Shown here: positions 35,708 through 44,628 of the stretch, piece after piece
Position numbering within the stretch: position 1 is the first letter of the stretch
How the letters are laid out: every line of letters begins with the position of its first letter
DNA from: UBA868 sp016776875
GTDB taxonomy: Bacteria > Pseudomonadota > Gammaproteobacteria > Arenicellales > UBA868
Direction: 5' to 3'
Length of the DNA: 64,000 nucleotides
NCBI GenBank assembly: GCA_051201585.1
Contig: CP179198.1
Coordinates: 2,542,001-2,606,000 of the forward strand
Notes under the pieces: generated by a model
The model's input: only the letters and a program-made list of their open reading frames with translations
The model's database searches: none
What the model was told of the DNA's origin: nothing
Position numbers and translations under genes: made by a program

Positions 35708-36922
35708 TCAAGCCAAAAAAAAGCGCCCCGCGGGGCGCTTTTTATCGTTTGCTTTACTGATCAGTCTCCGCGCGCCTTCCGCCAATTCAGATACTGATCC
35801 ACCCCCACTTAATTTTTTAACTGAAAGCTCAGGGCGCGCCCAGCTGCCGTTGAAGTAAGCCTCTTGCGGAGTGTAGATCCGCAGGGTCGCGTTCCAACCC
35901 GGATAAACCGGCAGATAGTTCTCAGCCGAGGCATCTCCCCCGAAATTAAGCACCGTATCGCCGTTCGCGTTGGTTTTGGCGAAGGAGCTATTCATATTAA
36001 AAGGCTCGGAGGCTACAAAGCCGTCCGCGTCATAAACCGTAATCGACCAGAACGAGTTCTTGGCGTGAGGGACTTCCTTCAGGGTCAGTGTCTGGTGCGC
36101 ATCTGAATCTGGCGTATAGAAAAGGTAGACCGCACCTTCTTTAGGCTGACCGCCCCAACCAATCGCCACACCGATGTTGTTCATCTCCTGGCTAATCTCA
36201 CCTTGCTTGCCGAACATATCCTCTGACTTATAGCCTTTCTCATCCCGAATTTTCTGATACGCCTTGCGCTGGGCCATGATCGCCTCGCGATCCCAGAGAT
36301 CCTTAAACACCAGCTCGCCTTTCTCTGCCTGATCGAGTTTGATCTCATCCTGAAGAGCGTTTGCCTGCTTGATATCTTCAGGATCCTGCATATTCATTTG
36401 TGTGCGAAAACCAACCAGCGCGTACCGGGTCCCGACGTTCTCCTGCGTCAACTCAAAACTGCCGGGCTCGGAGATCACAAACGGCATCCAGTGTCCTTCG
36501 TTGAGCACATGAGCCGACTGATAACGCCCGTCGGTCTCGGGCAGCGTGATCGTCGCCGGAGAGGTCAGATCGAGCAGTGCCCAGGAGTAGAGGGTGTCGT
36601 AATTCACACGGGCAAAGTCCTTGTGATTCGGATCGGACGGAACGCGCTCATGCATCAACACGCCCATCCCGCCGCTGCAGGTTTCTTTGGCGATTTTTTT
36701 TACATAAGCCCCGGCAAAAAGCGACTGGGTCTCGGCCGTGGCATAGTTGAGCTCCGTCAGTGGCGTTGCGGTGGTCGCTTCAATGCGCACGGCCGGTTCA
36801 GGGCATGAATCGGCCCGAACAAAAGAGGTGCTCGCCAAAAACAGGGCACTAGCGGCCAAAAGTGCAACACCAAAGGCGCGGTTGCCGTGGCATCGCCCTG
36901 CGATATGGGTTGAATGATTCAT
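35708..36922 (-). CDS. DUF1254/DUF1214-type exported protein, C-terminus doubtful
   Basis: About 404 residues with a signal peptide ending FVRA. The N-terminal half has the DUF1254 segment (KDFARVNYDTLYSWALLDL) and the C-terminal half the DUF1214 segment (NSFWSITVYDADGFVA; FNGSWARPELS). The start at 36922 has GAGAG upstream. The last ~35 residues look unlike the family and run through the terminator hairpin. At 35824-35829 the minus strand reads GAGCTTTCAG; one more T would end the protein as PELFS just before the terminator. That may be another AGCT-linked error. Function of the family is not known; it lies in the insert between trpG and trpE. Confidence 0.78.
   Translation of the reverse strand: MNHSTHIAGRCHGNRAFGVALLAASALFLASTSFVRADSCPEPAVRIEATTATPLTELNYATAETQSLFAGAYVKKIAKETCSGGMGVLMHERVPSDPNHKDFARVNYDTLYSWALLDLTSPATITLPETDGRYQSAHVLNEGHWMPFVISEPGSFELTQENVGTRYALVGFRTQMNMQDPEDIKQANALQDEIKLDQAEKGELVFKDLWDREAIMAQRKAYQKIRDEKGYKSEDMFGKQGEISQEMNNIGVAIGWGGQPKEGAVYLFYTPDSDAHQTLTLKEVPHAKNSFWSITVYDADGFVASEPFNMNSSFAKTNANGDTVLNFGGDASAENYLPVYPGWNATLRIYTPQEAYFNGSWARPELSVKKLSGGGSVSELAEGARRLISKANDKKRPAGRFFLA
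35715..35745 (-). terminator. Intrinsic terminator of the DUF1254 gene
   Basis: A perfect palindrome AAGCGCCCCG/CGGGGCGCTT lies between an A-run and a T-run, so it could act in both directions. The open frame of the gene upstream reads through it, which is odd for a terminator and suggests that the real stop codon is earlier (see that gene). Confidence 0.8.
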
Positions 36923-36941
36923 AAATGTCTCTCGATCGATC

Positions 36942-36965
36942 AAGACCCCGCTTTAGCGGGGTCTT
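36942..36965 (-). terminator. Hairpin between lipoprotein 1 and the DUF1254 gene
   Basis: AAGACCCCGC pairs with GCGGGGTCTT around a four-base loop. The T-run after the stem is short, so terminator strength is uncertain. It is placed after the first calcium-repeat lipoprotein gene and just before the DUF1254 start. Confidence 0.5.
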
Positions 36966-37054
36966 GATGTATTGTTAAAGGCGGCCGTCGGCCTCCGGAA
37001 ATTATTCCTAGGGACCACCCGGGGTGTTATCACCCTCGATTTGATAGGCGAGGC

Positions 37055-38203
37055 TCACTCTACCTGAAACTTTTTCACCTCGAAGAACCATTCCGAATCT
37101 CCTCTGCCATCCAAATTCAAACAGTAGCCGCCCACGCCGCCGCATTTCCCAGAGTTTTTGTTGACTGTGCAGTTCTTGAATTTACTGACTTGAACCTCTG
37201 CCCAACTCGCAAAATTCTTCAGGTTGTCATCCACGACGCCACCCTCTTGACCAAAATAATAAGTTCCGGTGCTTCGGCCAGGCTCAACCGTCAATCGATC
37301 CTTGTACTTCCCGGTAAGAATGTCTTCGGTACAAGTGAAATAAACATTCAGATAGCCATTCGGGTGTATCACGCTGTTTGAGGTCACGTCAAAAAGCTAC
37401 GAGGATCGCTGAGGTCGCTTAGCGTAATTGACTTCCCCTTCTGGAGAATAGTTACTTTTTCACCTAATGGGTAAACTGTTGTTACCCCGTTAGCGTCAGT
37501 CTCTGTTTCCGTGTTTAGCGGTCTCATGTTGGCAACATTAAAACTGGGGCTTCCGGCTTCCGGCTCGGGCTCAGTTTCGCAGGGGTTACCCTTATGAAAG
37601 ACTTTTTGCTTATAAACGCCTTTTGAGAAATCGGTATCTCCCAAAAAGTCGCCCACCTCGCTGATGTCGTACACCACCGCAAACTGGCCACAACCCTCGG
37701 GTACTTTTATCTTCGTAAAACATTGCTCGTTGCCATTGGGTTTGGTGTCACAATTTCCGACATTTTCAGTCGCACTGGTGGGCTCGCCAATGGTTCTCTG
37801 AGGAGTCGCCCGAACCGTCACTGTCGTCTCGGCTCGCGTCTCAGTCTCAGGTAACACACACCCCTGCGGCAAGAGCTTCCCAACTCAGCTCGCCATCTTC
37901 TCCTGGAAATGTTTCGTCGTTGGGTGGCAAAATGGTTGCGGCCACACAGGTTTTGGTGCCGGGCTTCACGGGCGGCGTGGGATCAATCGAATCTTCCACA
38001 CCATCGTCATCATCATCAGGATCCTGCTCGTTCGGAATCCCGTCGCCATCCATATCCGGATCGACGATATCGGCAATCCCGTCGCCATCAATATCTTCAA
38101 TCGGATCTCGATCAAGGCCACCACTCGAGCTACCGCTGCTACAGCCGGCAATCACGAAGGCGAAGCTAATTAGGAAAAGAGATAGATATTTTTTAAGATG
38201 CAA
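37055..38203 (-). CDS. TSP3-repeat lipoprotein 1 (two frameshifts)
   Basis: Three open frames make one protein of about 382 residues. The first has a lipoprotein signal (FVIAGCSSG) and three 13-residue calcium repeats of the form DIDGDGIADIVDP. The second carries LPQGCVLPETETRAETTVTV, and the third ends WFFEVKKFQVE. The first break is at 37871-37878 (minus GAAGCTCTTGCC, one base too many); the second is at 37391-37398 (AGCTTTTTGACG, one too few or two too many). Both lie at AGCT. The start is uncertain: TTG at 38203 is just before the hydrophobic segment, and the frame is open to 38254. The neighbour at 38549-40009 is an intact paralogue, so this copy could be a true pseudogene or the product of two errors. 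Confidence 0.65.
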
Positions 38204-38298
38204 AGCGACTCTCGGGAAACTATTTAGAAAACAAAAGTTGGGGAATACTACCAAAATTTTTGGCCGTTATTAAGTAGTTAATGCTTTTTTCTTGCGTC

Positions 38299-38335
38299 AA
38301 AACCCCCAAGACCCATAAGAGCCCCGGGGGGTTTT
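38299..38335 (-). terminator. Hairpin upstream of lipoprotein 1
   Basis: AAAACCCCC pairs with GGGGGTTTT around an 18-19 base loop. A similar hairpin precedes the second lipoprotein gene, and both are followed by the same 71-base repeat, so this hairpin is part of the duplicated unit. Confidence 0.45.
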
Positions 38336-38341
38336 AAACCG

Positions 38342-38412
38342 CACACTTAAACACTTCGGAGAGTGTCCAGTGTGGCAGAGGCGATGTGGGCGGGGTCAGT
38401 CATTTGACGCCA
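38342..38412. repeat. 71-base direct repeat, copy 1
   Basis: CACACTTAAACACTTCGGAG and the following 51 bases recur at 40108-40178 with only two substitutions (CGGG versus CAGC near the end). The element contains the dyad ACACT TCGGAG AGTGT. Each copy lies upstream of one lipoprotein gene. It marks the two lipoprotein genes as products of a duplication that included their 5' regions. Confidence 0.9.
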
Positions 38413-38479
38413 CATCATTATTAAAACCTTAAATATCTGATTCACACCTTAAGCACAGTCCCGATTCGCGTTGCACCCA

Positions 38480-38510
38480 AAAAAAGACCCCGCCGTGAGG
38501 CAGGGTCTTA
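38480..38510 (-). terminator. Terminator of lipoprotein 2
   Basis: On the minus strand AAGACCCTGCC and GGCGGGGTCTT form a stem with a short loop, followed by seven T. It sits about 40 bases past the stop of the second lipoprotein gene. A further inverted repeat (CTAGAGGC/GCCTCTAG) at 38522-38542 lies between the stop and this hairpin. Confidence 0.75.
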
Positions 38511-38548
38511 ATGTGTTATCGCTAGAGGCCTTCAGCCTCTAGGGATGG

Positions 38549-40009
38549 TTACTGAGAGCCCCGGGGCGTGTCATCTTGCGTATCGGGTGTGCCGTCGCCA
38601 TCAGCGTCAGGATCCACTCCGTTGGGCTCGCCGTCTCCGTCGATATCCGGATCATCTTTATTTGGGATGCCGTCTCCGTCGATGTCCTTATCTGAGATAT
38701 TGGGGATCCCGTCACCGTCGACGTCAATATCCGAATCGTTGGGGATGCCGTCGCCGTCGAGGTCGGAGGCGGTTCCATCACAAGCACAACCTTTGGGCTT
38801 CGAGCAGTTGTAAGACTGACTAATACATGAATCTCCACAAGCCTTACTTGTTATACAGATCTTGCAACAACTAGGCGAATACTCTGGTTCGGAATCTTCG
38901 TAGTGACAACCGCTCCCGTTTGACCCGTTACTGTGCGTAACAGTGATCTCATAATTTCCTGCGTTGATACCGTCGGTATCACCCAGCTGGTTGCCAATAC
39001 TCGAAAAATCGTACCAAATTTTATGGATGCCCTCTGGGTTTTCTTTATACCAGGCACAACGATTTGGAATAATAATCCAGGCGTTCTTATCCAGTAGCCG
39101 CCACTTCGGATTCGAGGTCTTGGTATCAGGCTGAGCCCACTGGTTGTACGCAGTCACGACGGCGACAGACTCTGCTTGTTGATCATTTAACTGACATCCG
39201 CTCGGTGCAAAATCCCAGGTGATTTTAGTGGAATCGCCGGTAAGTTTTTTCTCATTAATTTTTAAATTAATGGCTTGGGTACAGGGGGTTTGCAAACCTT
39301 TATCACCTTTGGGATCAGGGTCCGGCTCAGGTTCGTTCCCCTCGCATATCTCATCCCCGCTTCCAACCTCTTGTTTACTTTCTGTATGTTTATAGTTTTC
39401 AGTATTTGAATCGCCGAGCGCCTCGCCGAGCGAAGTGAAATCATATTTGATCACCCTTCGTGGCTCATCCTTTCGATCCCAATCACAATTATGAGGCAGC
39501 GTAATTTTAGTCGTGCCAGCGCCAACATAATGCCTCTTGGAAGTCTCCTCTGCTGGATCTGCGTTAGGGTTAAAGGCTGTAGCCGTTACCTTTAGGTTTC
39601 TGTCATCTGTTAATCCACAACCTTCTGGCAGGAGTGTCCACTTGATCTTGACCTGTGTACCGGTATCCAAATCTTTCGCTGGCCATTGGATTTTGGCTGA
39701 GGTACACGCAATATCCGGGTCTGGAGGTGGGGTGGCATCAATCGAGTCTTCAACACCATCGTTATCATCGTCCAGATCCTGTTCGTTCAGGATACCGTCA
39801 CCATCGATATCGGTATCGTCTTTATTGAGGATGCCATCACCATCGATATCTAGATCGTAGTCGTCAATAATTCCGTCGCCATCGATATCGATCGCCGCTT
39901 TAGTCACGCCACTGTTTGAATCACCGCTACAACCCCCAAGCGTCATTAAAGCCGCAAAAAATAGGGTCGCAACCATTGCGAAAAAAGGGCGTTTACTAAA
40001 ATCCATCAC
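38549..40009 (-). CDS. TSP3-repeat calcium-binding lipoprotein 2
   Basis: A 486-residue lipoprotein with lipobox MTLGGC. Four 13-residue repeats near the N-terminus (residues about 40-92, DIDGDGIIDDYDL and on) and five at the C-terminus (DLDGDGIPNDSDI to DADGDGTPDTQDD) have the aspartate ladder of thrombospondin type 3 calcium repeats. Between them are two related segments with paired cysteines (LLPEGCGL, FAPSGCQL; NCDWDRK, RCAWYKE), so the middle is itself an internal duplication. It would sit on the outer membrane and bind calcium. Paralogue of the broken gene next to it. Confidence 0.85.
   Translation of the reverse strand: MMDFSKRPFFAMVATLFFAALMTLGGCSGDSNSGVTKAAIDIDGDGIIDDYDLDIDGDGILNKDDTDIDGDGILNEQDLDDDNDGVEDSIDATPPPDPDIACTSAKIQWPAKDLDTGTQVKIKWTLLPEGCGLTDDRNLKVTATAFNPNADPAEETSKRHYVGAGTTKITLPHNCDWDRKDEPRRVIKYDFTSLGEALGDSNTENYKHTESKQEVGSGDEICEGNEPEPDPDPKGDKGLQTPCTQAINLKINEKKLTGDSTKITWDFAPSGCQLNDQQAESVAVVTAYNQWAQPDTKTSNPKWRLLDKNAWIIIPNRCAWYKENPEGIHKIWYDFSSIGNQLGDTDGINAGNYEITVTHSNGSNGSGCHYEDSEPEYSPSCCKICITSKACGDSCISQSYNCSKPKGCACDGTASDLDGDGIPNDSDIDVDGDGIPNISDKDIDGDGIPNKDDPDIDGDGEPNGVDPDADGDGTPDTQDDTPRGSQ
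38560..38766 (-). repeat. 39-base tandem repeat coding for C-terminal calcium repeats
   Basis: About five units of 39 bases, each coding for DxDGDGxPNxxDx. The units differ at third positions, so the repeat is old or under protein-level selection. A similar four-unit block lies at about 39733-39893 in the same gene. Confidence 0.8.
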
Positions 40010-40067
40010 ATTAAAAAAACAATTGTCGAAGAAGATCGCGTATTAAATAGCATCGATGGCTCAAAAT

Positions 40068-40099
40068 AAACCCCGAGGCCCAGAAAAGCCCCGGGGTTT
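40068..40099 (-). terminator. Hairpin downstream of the sulfatase gene
   Basis: AAACCCCG pairs with CGGGGTTT around a 16-base loop on the minus strand and is followed by ATTTTG. It lies about 90 bases past the sulfatase stop and before the second lipoprotein gene, next to copy 2 of the 71-base repeat. Terminator function is likely but the T-run is short. Confidence 0.5.
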
Positions 40100-40107
40100 T
40101 TAAAAAA

Positions 40108-40178
40108 CACACTTAAACACTTCGGAGAGTGTCCAGTGTGGCAGAGGCGATGTGGGCAGCGTCAGTCATTTGACGCCA
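40108..40178. repeat. 71-base direct repeat, copy 2
   Basis: Matches 38342-38412 at 69 of 71 positions. It begins just after the sulfatase stop and carries the same ACACT/AGTGT dyad. Its place between the sulfatase and the second lipoprotein suggests that it is the original location and that copy 1 arose with the duplicated lipoprotein gene. Confidence 0.9.
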
Positions 40179-40186
40179 GATGATAA

Positions 40187-41619
40187 TCAGTCCGTGCCGG
40201 GGACGGGAGTATGGTCAAACTCTTCTGACGCAAGGATCTTGTCGATGCCGCCAAGAGCCTCGATGCGTTTGGCCTGATCTGCAAAAGCACGCTTGTTTGC
40301 TTCATCAGGATCCACAATCCGGGAAAGCGCGCGATGGCATTCGTCCCGATCCGCTGCAAAAGCGGGGTCTGATGCGAGATCCTGAAGCTCGTTTGGGTCG
40401 GCATGCATATCAAAGCTTCCGGCGCATAGCCGGGATAATAGTTGTACTTCCAGCGCTTTTGTCGAAGCATGAACATCCCGACGGGAGAGCCGCCGTCGTG
40501 GTATTCCGACAATACGGCGCGGTCGTCGAAACCGGCCCGCGACAGGTCATTCAGGTTGATTCCCGGGCGAGGGAGGCCGTCATCCATAGCGCCAACGGTT
40601 TGCATGATCGTGGGATAGATATCCACCAGGGATGCAAGGCGATCGGTCGTATGGTCTTTGGGCACGTCAGGCCCGCGCATCATCATCGGGATTCGCGCGG
40701 ATTCATCATAAAGCGACATCTTGGTCCACATTCGCCGGTCGCCGTTGTGGTCCCCATGGTCGCTGGTATAAATCACCAGCGTGTTGTCCGCCTGACCCGA
40801 TTGATCTAGCGTATCGAGGACAGCACCGATCTGGGCATCCAGGAAACTGCAAAGCCCGTAGTAGGACGCACGGGCGATTTGACGACCCGCCTCGTCAAAA
40901 GCATCATCATAATTAAAATTTCGGCGAATCGTCCGGGTCACCGGATGCGAGGGCAGCTCGGCGTCTGAGACAAACCGCGCGCTATCCATTTTGTCGAGCG
41001 GGTAGAGATCGTAGTATTCCGGTGGGCAGGTCAACGGATAGTGCGGACGCAGCCACGAGACAAAAAGAACCCAGGGCTTTTCAGGCGCGGCTTGTCCGGC
41101 ATCGCTCAGCCATTGGCGAGCGGCGCGGGTGACTCCCAAATCATAGTCCGTGTAGCGGTCGCTGCCGGGGCCGATCTCGCGTACATAGGAGGAGACATCA
41201 AAAAACGCCTCGTGATCCCGAAGCAGGCCTTTGATCCAGCCCACGCCGTTGCGGATATAAAGCGGCAGAATCTCTTCTTCAAAGCCGTTATGCGTCTCAC
41301 CGCCGCGGTAGTGAAGCTTGCCGATTGAATCGACGCGATGGCCCTGCTCGATCAAATGGTGGCCCCAGCTGACGGGGTCGCCCGAATAGGCCTCGGCGTT
41401 AGACCAGCAGCGATTCTGATGAACATATTGACCGGTTGCCAGCGCGGCCCTTGCCGGCACGCAAATCGGTGAAGGCGTAAAGGCCTGCGTGAATCGCGTG
41501 CCGTTTTCGGCCAGTGCATCGAGGTGTGGCGTCTTGACCCGCTCATGACCCGCGCAGCCCATGGCGTCATGACGGTGTTCGTCACTAAACAGCAACAGCA
41601 CGTTGGGCCGATTGCTCAT
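40187..41619 (-). CDS. Sulfatase, choline-sulfatase-like (frameshift near the C-terminus)
   Basis: About 477 residues when repaired. The formylglycine motif is C53-V-P-A-R57, with D13 in LFSDEHRHD and the metal pair in YTSDHGDHNGD, as in type I sulfatases. The frame breaks at 40414-40418: the minus strand reads GCGCCGGAAGCTTTGATATG, and one more base restores APEAFDMHADPNELQDLAS, the normal end of the family. The motif is again AGCT. There is no signal peptide, so it acts in the cytoplasm, as choline-sulfatases do. It lies within the insert that separates trpE from trpG. Confidence 0.85.
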
Positions 41620-41635
41620 CCGCGCGATGCTCTGG

Positions 41636-43129
41636 TTAATCTTCTAACGAGGCCGGATCAAGTCCCGACATGGCCATCGACACGGCCCGAAAAATTGCTC
41701 TGCCCTTGTTCAACGTCTCCTGCCATTCGTTGGCCGGAATCGAATCCGCAACGATGCCCGCACCCGCTTGAATATGCAGCTCACCGTCTGCGATCACGGC
41801 GGTTCGGATCGCAATTGCCGTGTCCATATTGCCGTTCCAGCCAATATAACCGACGGCGCCCGCATAGATACCGCGCTTTACCGGCTCAAGCTCGTTGATA
41901 ATCTCCATCGCACGAACCTTTGGCGCACCGGAAACAGTACCGGCCGGAAAGGTCGCCCGCAGGGCATCAATCGCGTCGAGGTCCTCTCGCAATTCGCCGG
42001 TCACATTCGAGACGATATGCATCACGTGCGAGTAGCGCTCAACCTGCATCTTTGAGGTGAGCTTTACCGAGCCGGTTTCGGCAATCCGGCCCACGTCATT
42101 ACGACCCAGATCCACCAGCATCAGGTGTTCAGCCAGTTCTTTGGGATCCGAGATCAGCTCTTGCTCCAGTCGCCGGTCGTCTTCTTCGTTTTGCCCGCGA
42201 CGGCGGGTGCCCGCAATCGGGCGCACGGTGACTTCGTCATCTTCGAGACGAACCAGAATCTCGGGTGACGAGCCCACAATCTGCAAATCATCCAAATCCA
42301 GAAAGTACATGTACGGTGACGGATTAACCGTACGCAAGGCCCGATACAGCGTCATGGGCTCCGCATCAAAGGGGATCGACAGCCGCTGCGAAAGCACCAC
42401 CTGAAAAATATCGCCGCTCTCGATGTAGTCTTTACAGCGCTCAACCGCGGCCTCGAAGTCGTCGCGACTGAACGACGACCGAAAATCATCTTCTCTCACC
42501 TCGCGACCAATCGGAATGGTGTGATTTACCGAAAGGCCGGCAATCTGTTCTTTAAGCTGATCCAGTCGCTCGCATCCTGATTGATAGGCGTCATCCGACT
42601 CGGGATCGGTATGCACGATGATATGCAAACGCCCGCTCAGGTTATCAAAAACCAAAATCTCATCGGAGACCATCAGCACGATATCGGATGCACCAATCGG
42701 GTCGGGCAGATCGGTATCCCCTAATTGGGGTTCGATGAATCGCACCGTGTCATAGCTGAAGTAGCCAACCAAACCCCCATCAAATCGGGGCAGGCTCTCA
42801 ATCTCGGGCACATTGAACTGGCGATGAATGCCCTGAATCGCAGCCAACGGATCATCGGTATGCTGACGGTGAATCTCTTCGCCTTCTTGCTCGATCAATA
42901 ACACATCGCCCGTCACCCGCACCACAGTGGCACACGGCAGGCCAATGATTGAATAGCGACCCCACTTTTCGCCGCCCTGCACGGACTCGAAGAGATAGCT
43001 ATACGGCCCCTGTGCAATCTTGAGGTAGGCGCTGACCGGTGTATCGAGATCCGCAAGCACCTCGGCATGCAGGGGGATCCGGTTGTATCCGTCGTTGGCC
43101 AGGCGGTTATATTCAGCGCGCGAAATCAT
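41636..43129 (-). CDS. trpE: Anthranilate synthase component I
   Basis: 497 residues with the N-terminal LADLDTPVSAYLKIAQGPYS and the chorismate-binding core (GDIFQVVLSQRLSIPF; RPIAGTRRRGQ; DLGRNDVGRIAETGSV; FPAGTVSGAPKVRAMEII). It makes anthranilate from chorismate with TrpG. The rpe-gph-trpE order is the usual one, but trpG is displaced by about 6 kb. Confidence 0.96.
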   Translation of the reverse strand: MISRAEYNRLANDGYNRIPLHAEVLADLDTPVSAYLKIAQGPYSYLFESVQGGEKWGRYSIIGLPCATVVRVTGDVLLIEQEGEEIHRQHTDDPLAAIQGIHRQFNVPEIESLPRFDGGLVGYFSYDTVRFIEPQLGDTDLPDPIGASDIVLMVSDEILVFDNLSGRLHIIVHTDPESDDAYQSGCERLDQLKEQIAGLSVNHTIPIGREVREDDFRSSFSRDDFEAAVERCKDYIESGDIFQVVLSQRLSIPFDAEPMTLYRALRTVNPSPYMYFLDLDDLQIVGSSPEILVRLEDDEVTVRPIAGTRRRGQNEEDDRRLEQELISDPKELAEHLMLVDLGRNDVGRIAETGSVKLTSKMQVERYSHVMHIVSNVTGELREDLDAIDALRATFPAGTVSGAPKVRAMEIINELEPVKRGIYAGAVGYIGWNGNMDTAIAIRTAVIADGELHIQAGAGIVADSIPANEWQETLNKGRAIFRAVSMAMSGLDPASLED

Positions 43130-43232
43130 AAGCGGGAGTTTAAAGTTTTAGTGCCCGCTGTGGGGGGCTCATCAACCCAGCCGGTAAAAACCGGTCGTTT
43201 GCACGTGGCCGGCTTCGAAATCAAGCCCGCCG

Positions 43233-43907
43233 TTAGCCAGACATTGTCAAAATCTCGTCGATCGAGTCGATTACCGCGTCAGGGCCGAGTGCTGCGAGAT
43301 TCCGGCCCTGGCTGTACCCATAGCTCACCAGCACCACGGGCATCCCGCAGGCTAACGCGGCAGAGCGGTCGCTCTCGGAATCACCGACCATCAGGCAATC
43401 ATTCGCACTTAAATGCCATTGGTCCAAGACATACTGAAGCGGCAGCGGGTCCGGTTTTTTTCTCGCCAGATCATCTCCCGAGACGATTGGGTCAAAATAC
43501 GCGCTAAGATCAAACGCGTCCAACAGCGGGCGGGTAAACGCGGCGGGCTTGTTGGTCACACACGCCAGCCGATGGCCGTTTTCTTGCAGTGAAGAAAGCG
43601 TTTGTATGATGGCGGGATAAAGCTTGCTTTCCAGACAAATCGCCTCACCATAAAACTGCAAAAAATGCTGATAGGCTTCATCCAGCAATTCGGCCGGCGC
43701 TTTACCGTCTACCTTGCCGGTGATTGCACGCTCCAATAATTGACGCGCGCCATGACCAATCCAGCGGCGACCGTTCTGGAGTGTGATTGGCGGGCGGTCC
43801 AACACCTTAAGCACACGGTTACAAGCACCCACAAGATCGGGCGCAGAATCGACCAGCGTGCCATCAAGATCAAAAAGGACGCCCTTGAACGAGCGAGGGT
43901 CAAACAC
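43233..43907 (-). CDS. gph: Phosphoglycolate phosphatase
   Basis: 224 residues of the HAD superfamily with the nucleophile motif VLFDLDGTLVDSAPDL, the VTNKPAAFT motif II segment, K in ARKKPDPLPL and MVGDSESD. It removes 2-phosphoglycolate, as needed if RuBisCO or DNA repair makes it. Between rpe and trpE, the standard place. Confidence 0.93.
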   Translation of the reverse strand: MFDPRSFKGVLFDLDGTLVDSAPDLVGACNRVLKVLDRPPITLQNGRRWIGHGARQLLERAITGKVDGKAPAELLDEAYQHFLQFYGEAICLESKLYPAIIQTLSSLQENGHRLACVTNKPAAFTRPLLDAFDLSAYFDPIVSGDDLARKKPDPLPLQYVLDQWHLSANDCLMVGDSESDRSAALACGMPVVLVSYGYSQGRNLAALGPDAVIDSIDEILTMSG

Positions 43908-43915
43908 AACGAAAG

Positions 43916-44614
43916 TCAGTCGTCGGACTCGGTCGCAAGCGCGGCTCGCATCTTGCCAATCACGGTATCGTAATGATGAGGGTCATCGGGTTTCGCTGCG
44001 CCAAAAATCGCGGACCCCGCAACAAACGTATCCGCGCCTGCTGAGTGAATCTCACTGATGTTGTCCACGTTTACGCCGCCGTCAACTTCAAGGCGAATCT
44101 CCAAACCTGACGCATCAATTAACTTACGGGCGGCGCGCAACTTATTGAGGGTTGAGGGGATAAAACTTTGCCCGCCAAAGCCGGGGTTAACCGACATCAG
44201 TAAAATCATGTCGAGTTTGTCCATCACGTGATCCAGGTAGCCGAGCGGCGTGGCAGGATTTAACACCAGTCCCGCCTTGCAGCCTTCGTTCCGGATCAAC
44301 TGCAAGGTCCGATCAACATGCTGGCTCGCTTCCGGATGGAACGTGATATAGCTGGCGCCAGCCGCCACAAAATCCGGAATAATCCGGTCCACCGGCTCAA
44401 TCATGAGATGCACATCAATCGGTGCGGTGATCCCATGCTGGCGCAACGCGTCACACACTAAGGGCCCGATTGTCAGGTTCGGAACATAGTGGTTATCCAT
44501 GACATCAAAATGGACCATATCAGCGCCGGCCGCCAACGCATGGTCAACTTCCTCGCCCAACCGGGCAAAATCAGCCGCGAGAATCGAGGGCGCAATGAAA
44601 TTAGTCTGCATCAT
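43916..44614 (-). CDS. rpe: Ribulose-phosphate 3-epimerase
   Basis: 232 residues of a TIM barrel with IAPSILAADFARLGEEV, VHFDVMDNHYVPNLTIG, HLMIEPVDR, MSVNPGFGGQ and EVDGGVN. It interconverts ribulose- and xylulose-5-phosphate in the pentose phosphate and Calvin cycles. It lies 8 bases before gph. Confidence 0.97.
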   Translation of the reverse strand: MMQTNFIAPSILAADFARLGEEVDHALAAGADMVHFDVMDNHYVPNLTIGPLVCDALRQHGITAPIDVHLMIEPVDRIIPDFVAAGASYITFHPEASQHVDRTLQLIRNEGCKAGLVLNPATPLGYLDHVMDKLDMILLMSVNPGFGGQSFIPSTLNKLRAARKLIDASGLEIRLEVDGGVNVDNISEIHSAGADTFVAGSAIFGAAKPDDPHHYDTVIGKMRAALATESDD

Positions 44615-44628
44615 GCGTTGTTTGGCCG

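Noticed and set aside
37909..38273. Plus-strand frames rich in serine, proline and arginine opposite the lipoprotein repeats
   Set aside because: Their composition is the mirror of the aspartate/glycine repeats on the minus strand.
38560..39893. Regularly spaced repeats that could suggest a CRISPR array
   Set aside because: The 39-base units code in frame for aspartate-rich calcium repeats inside a lipoprotein gene, without unique spacers.
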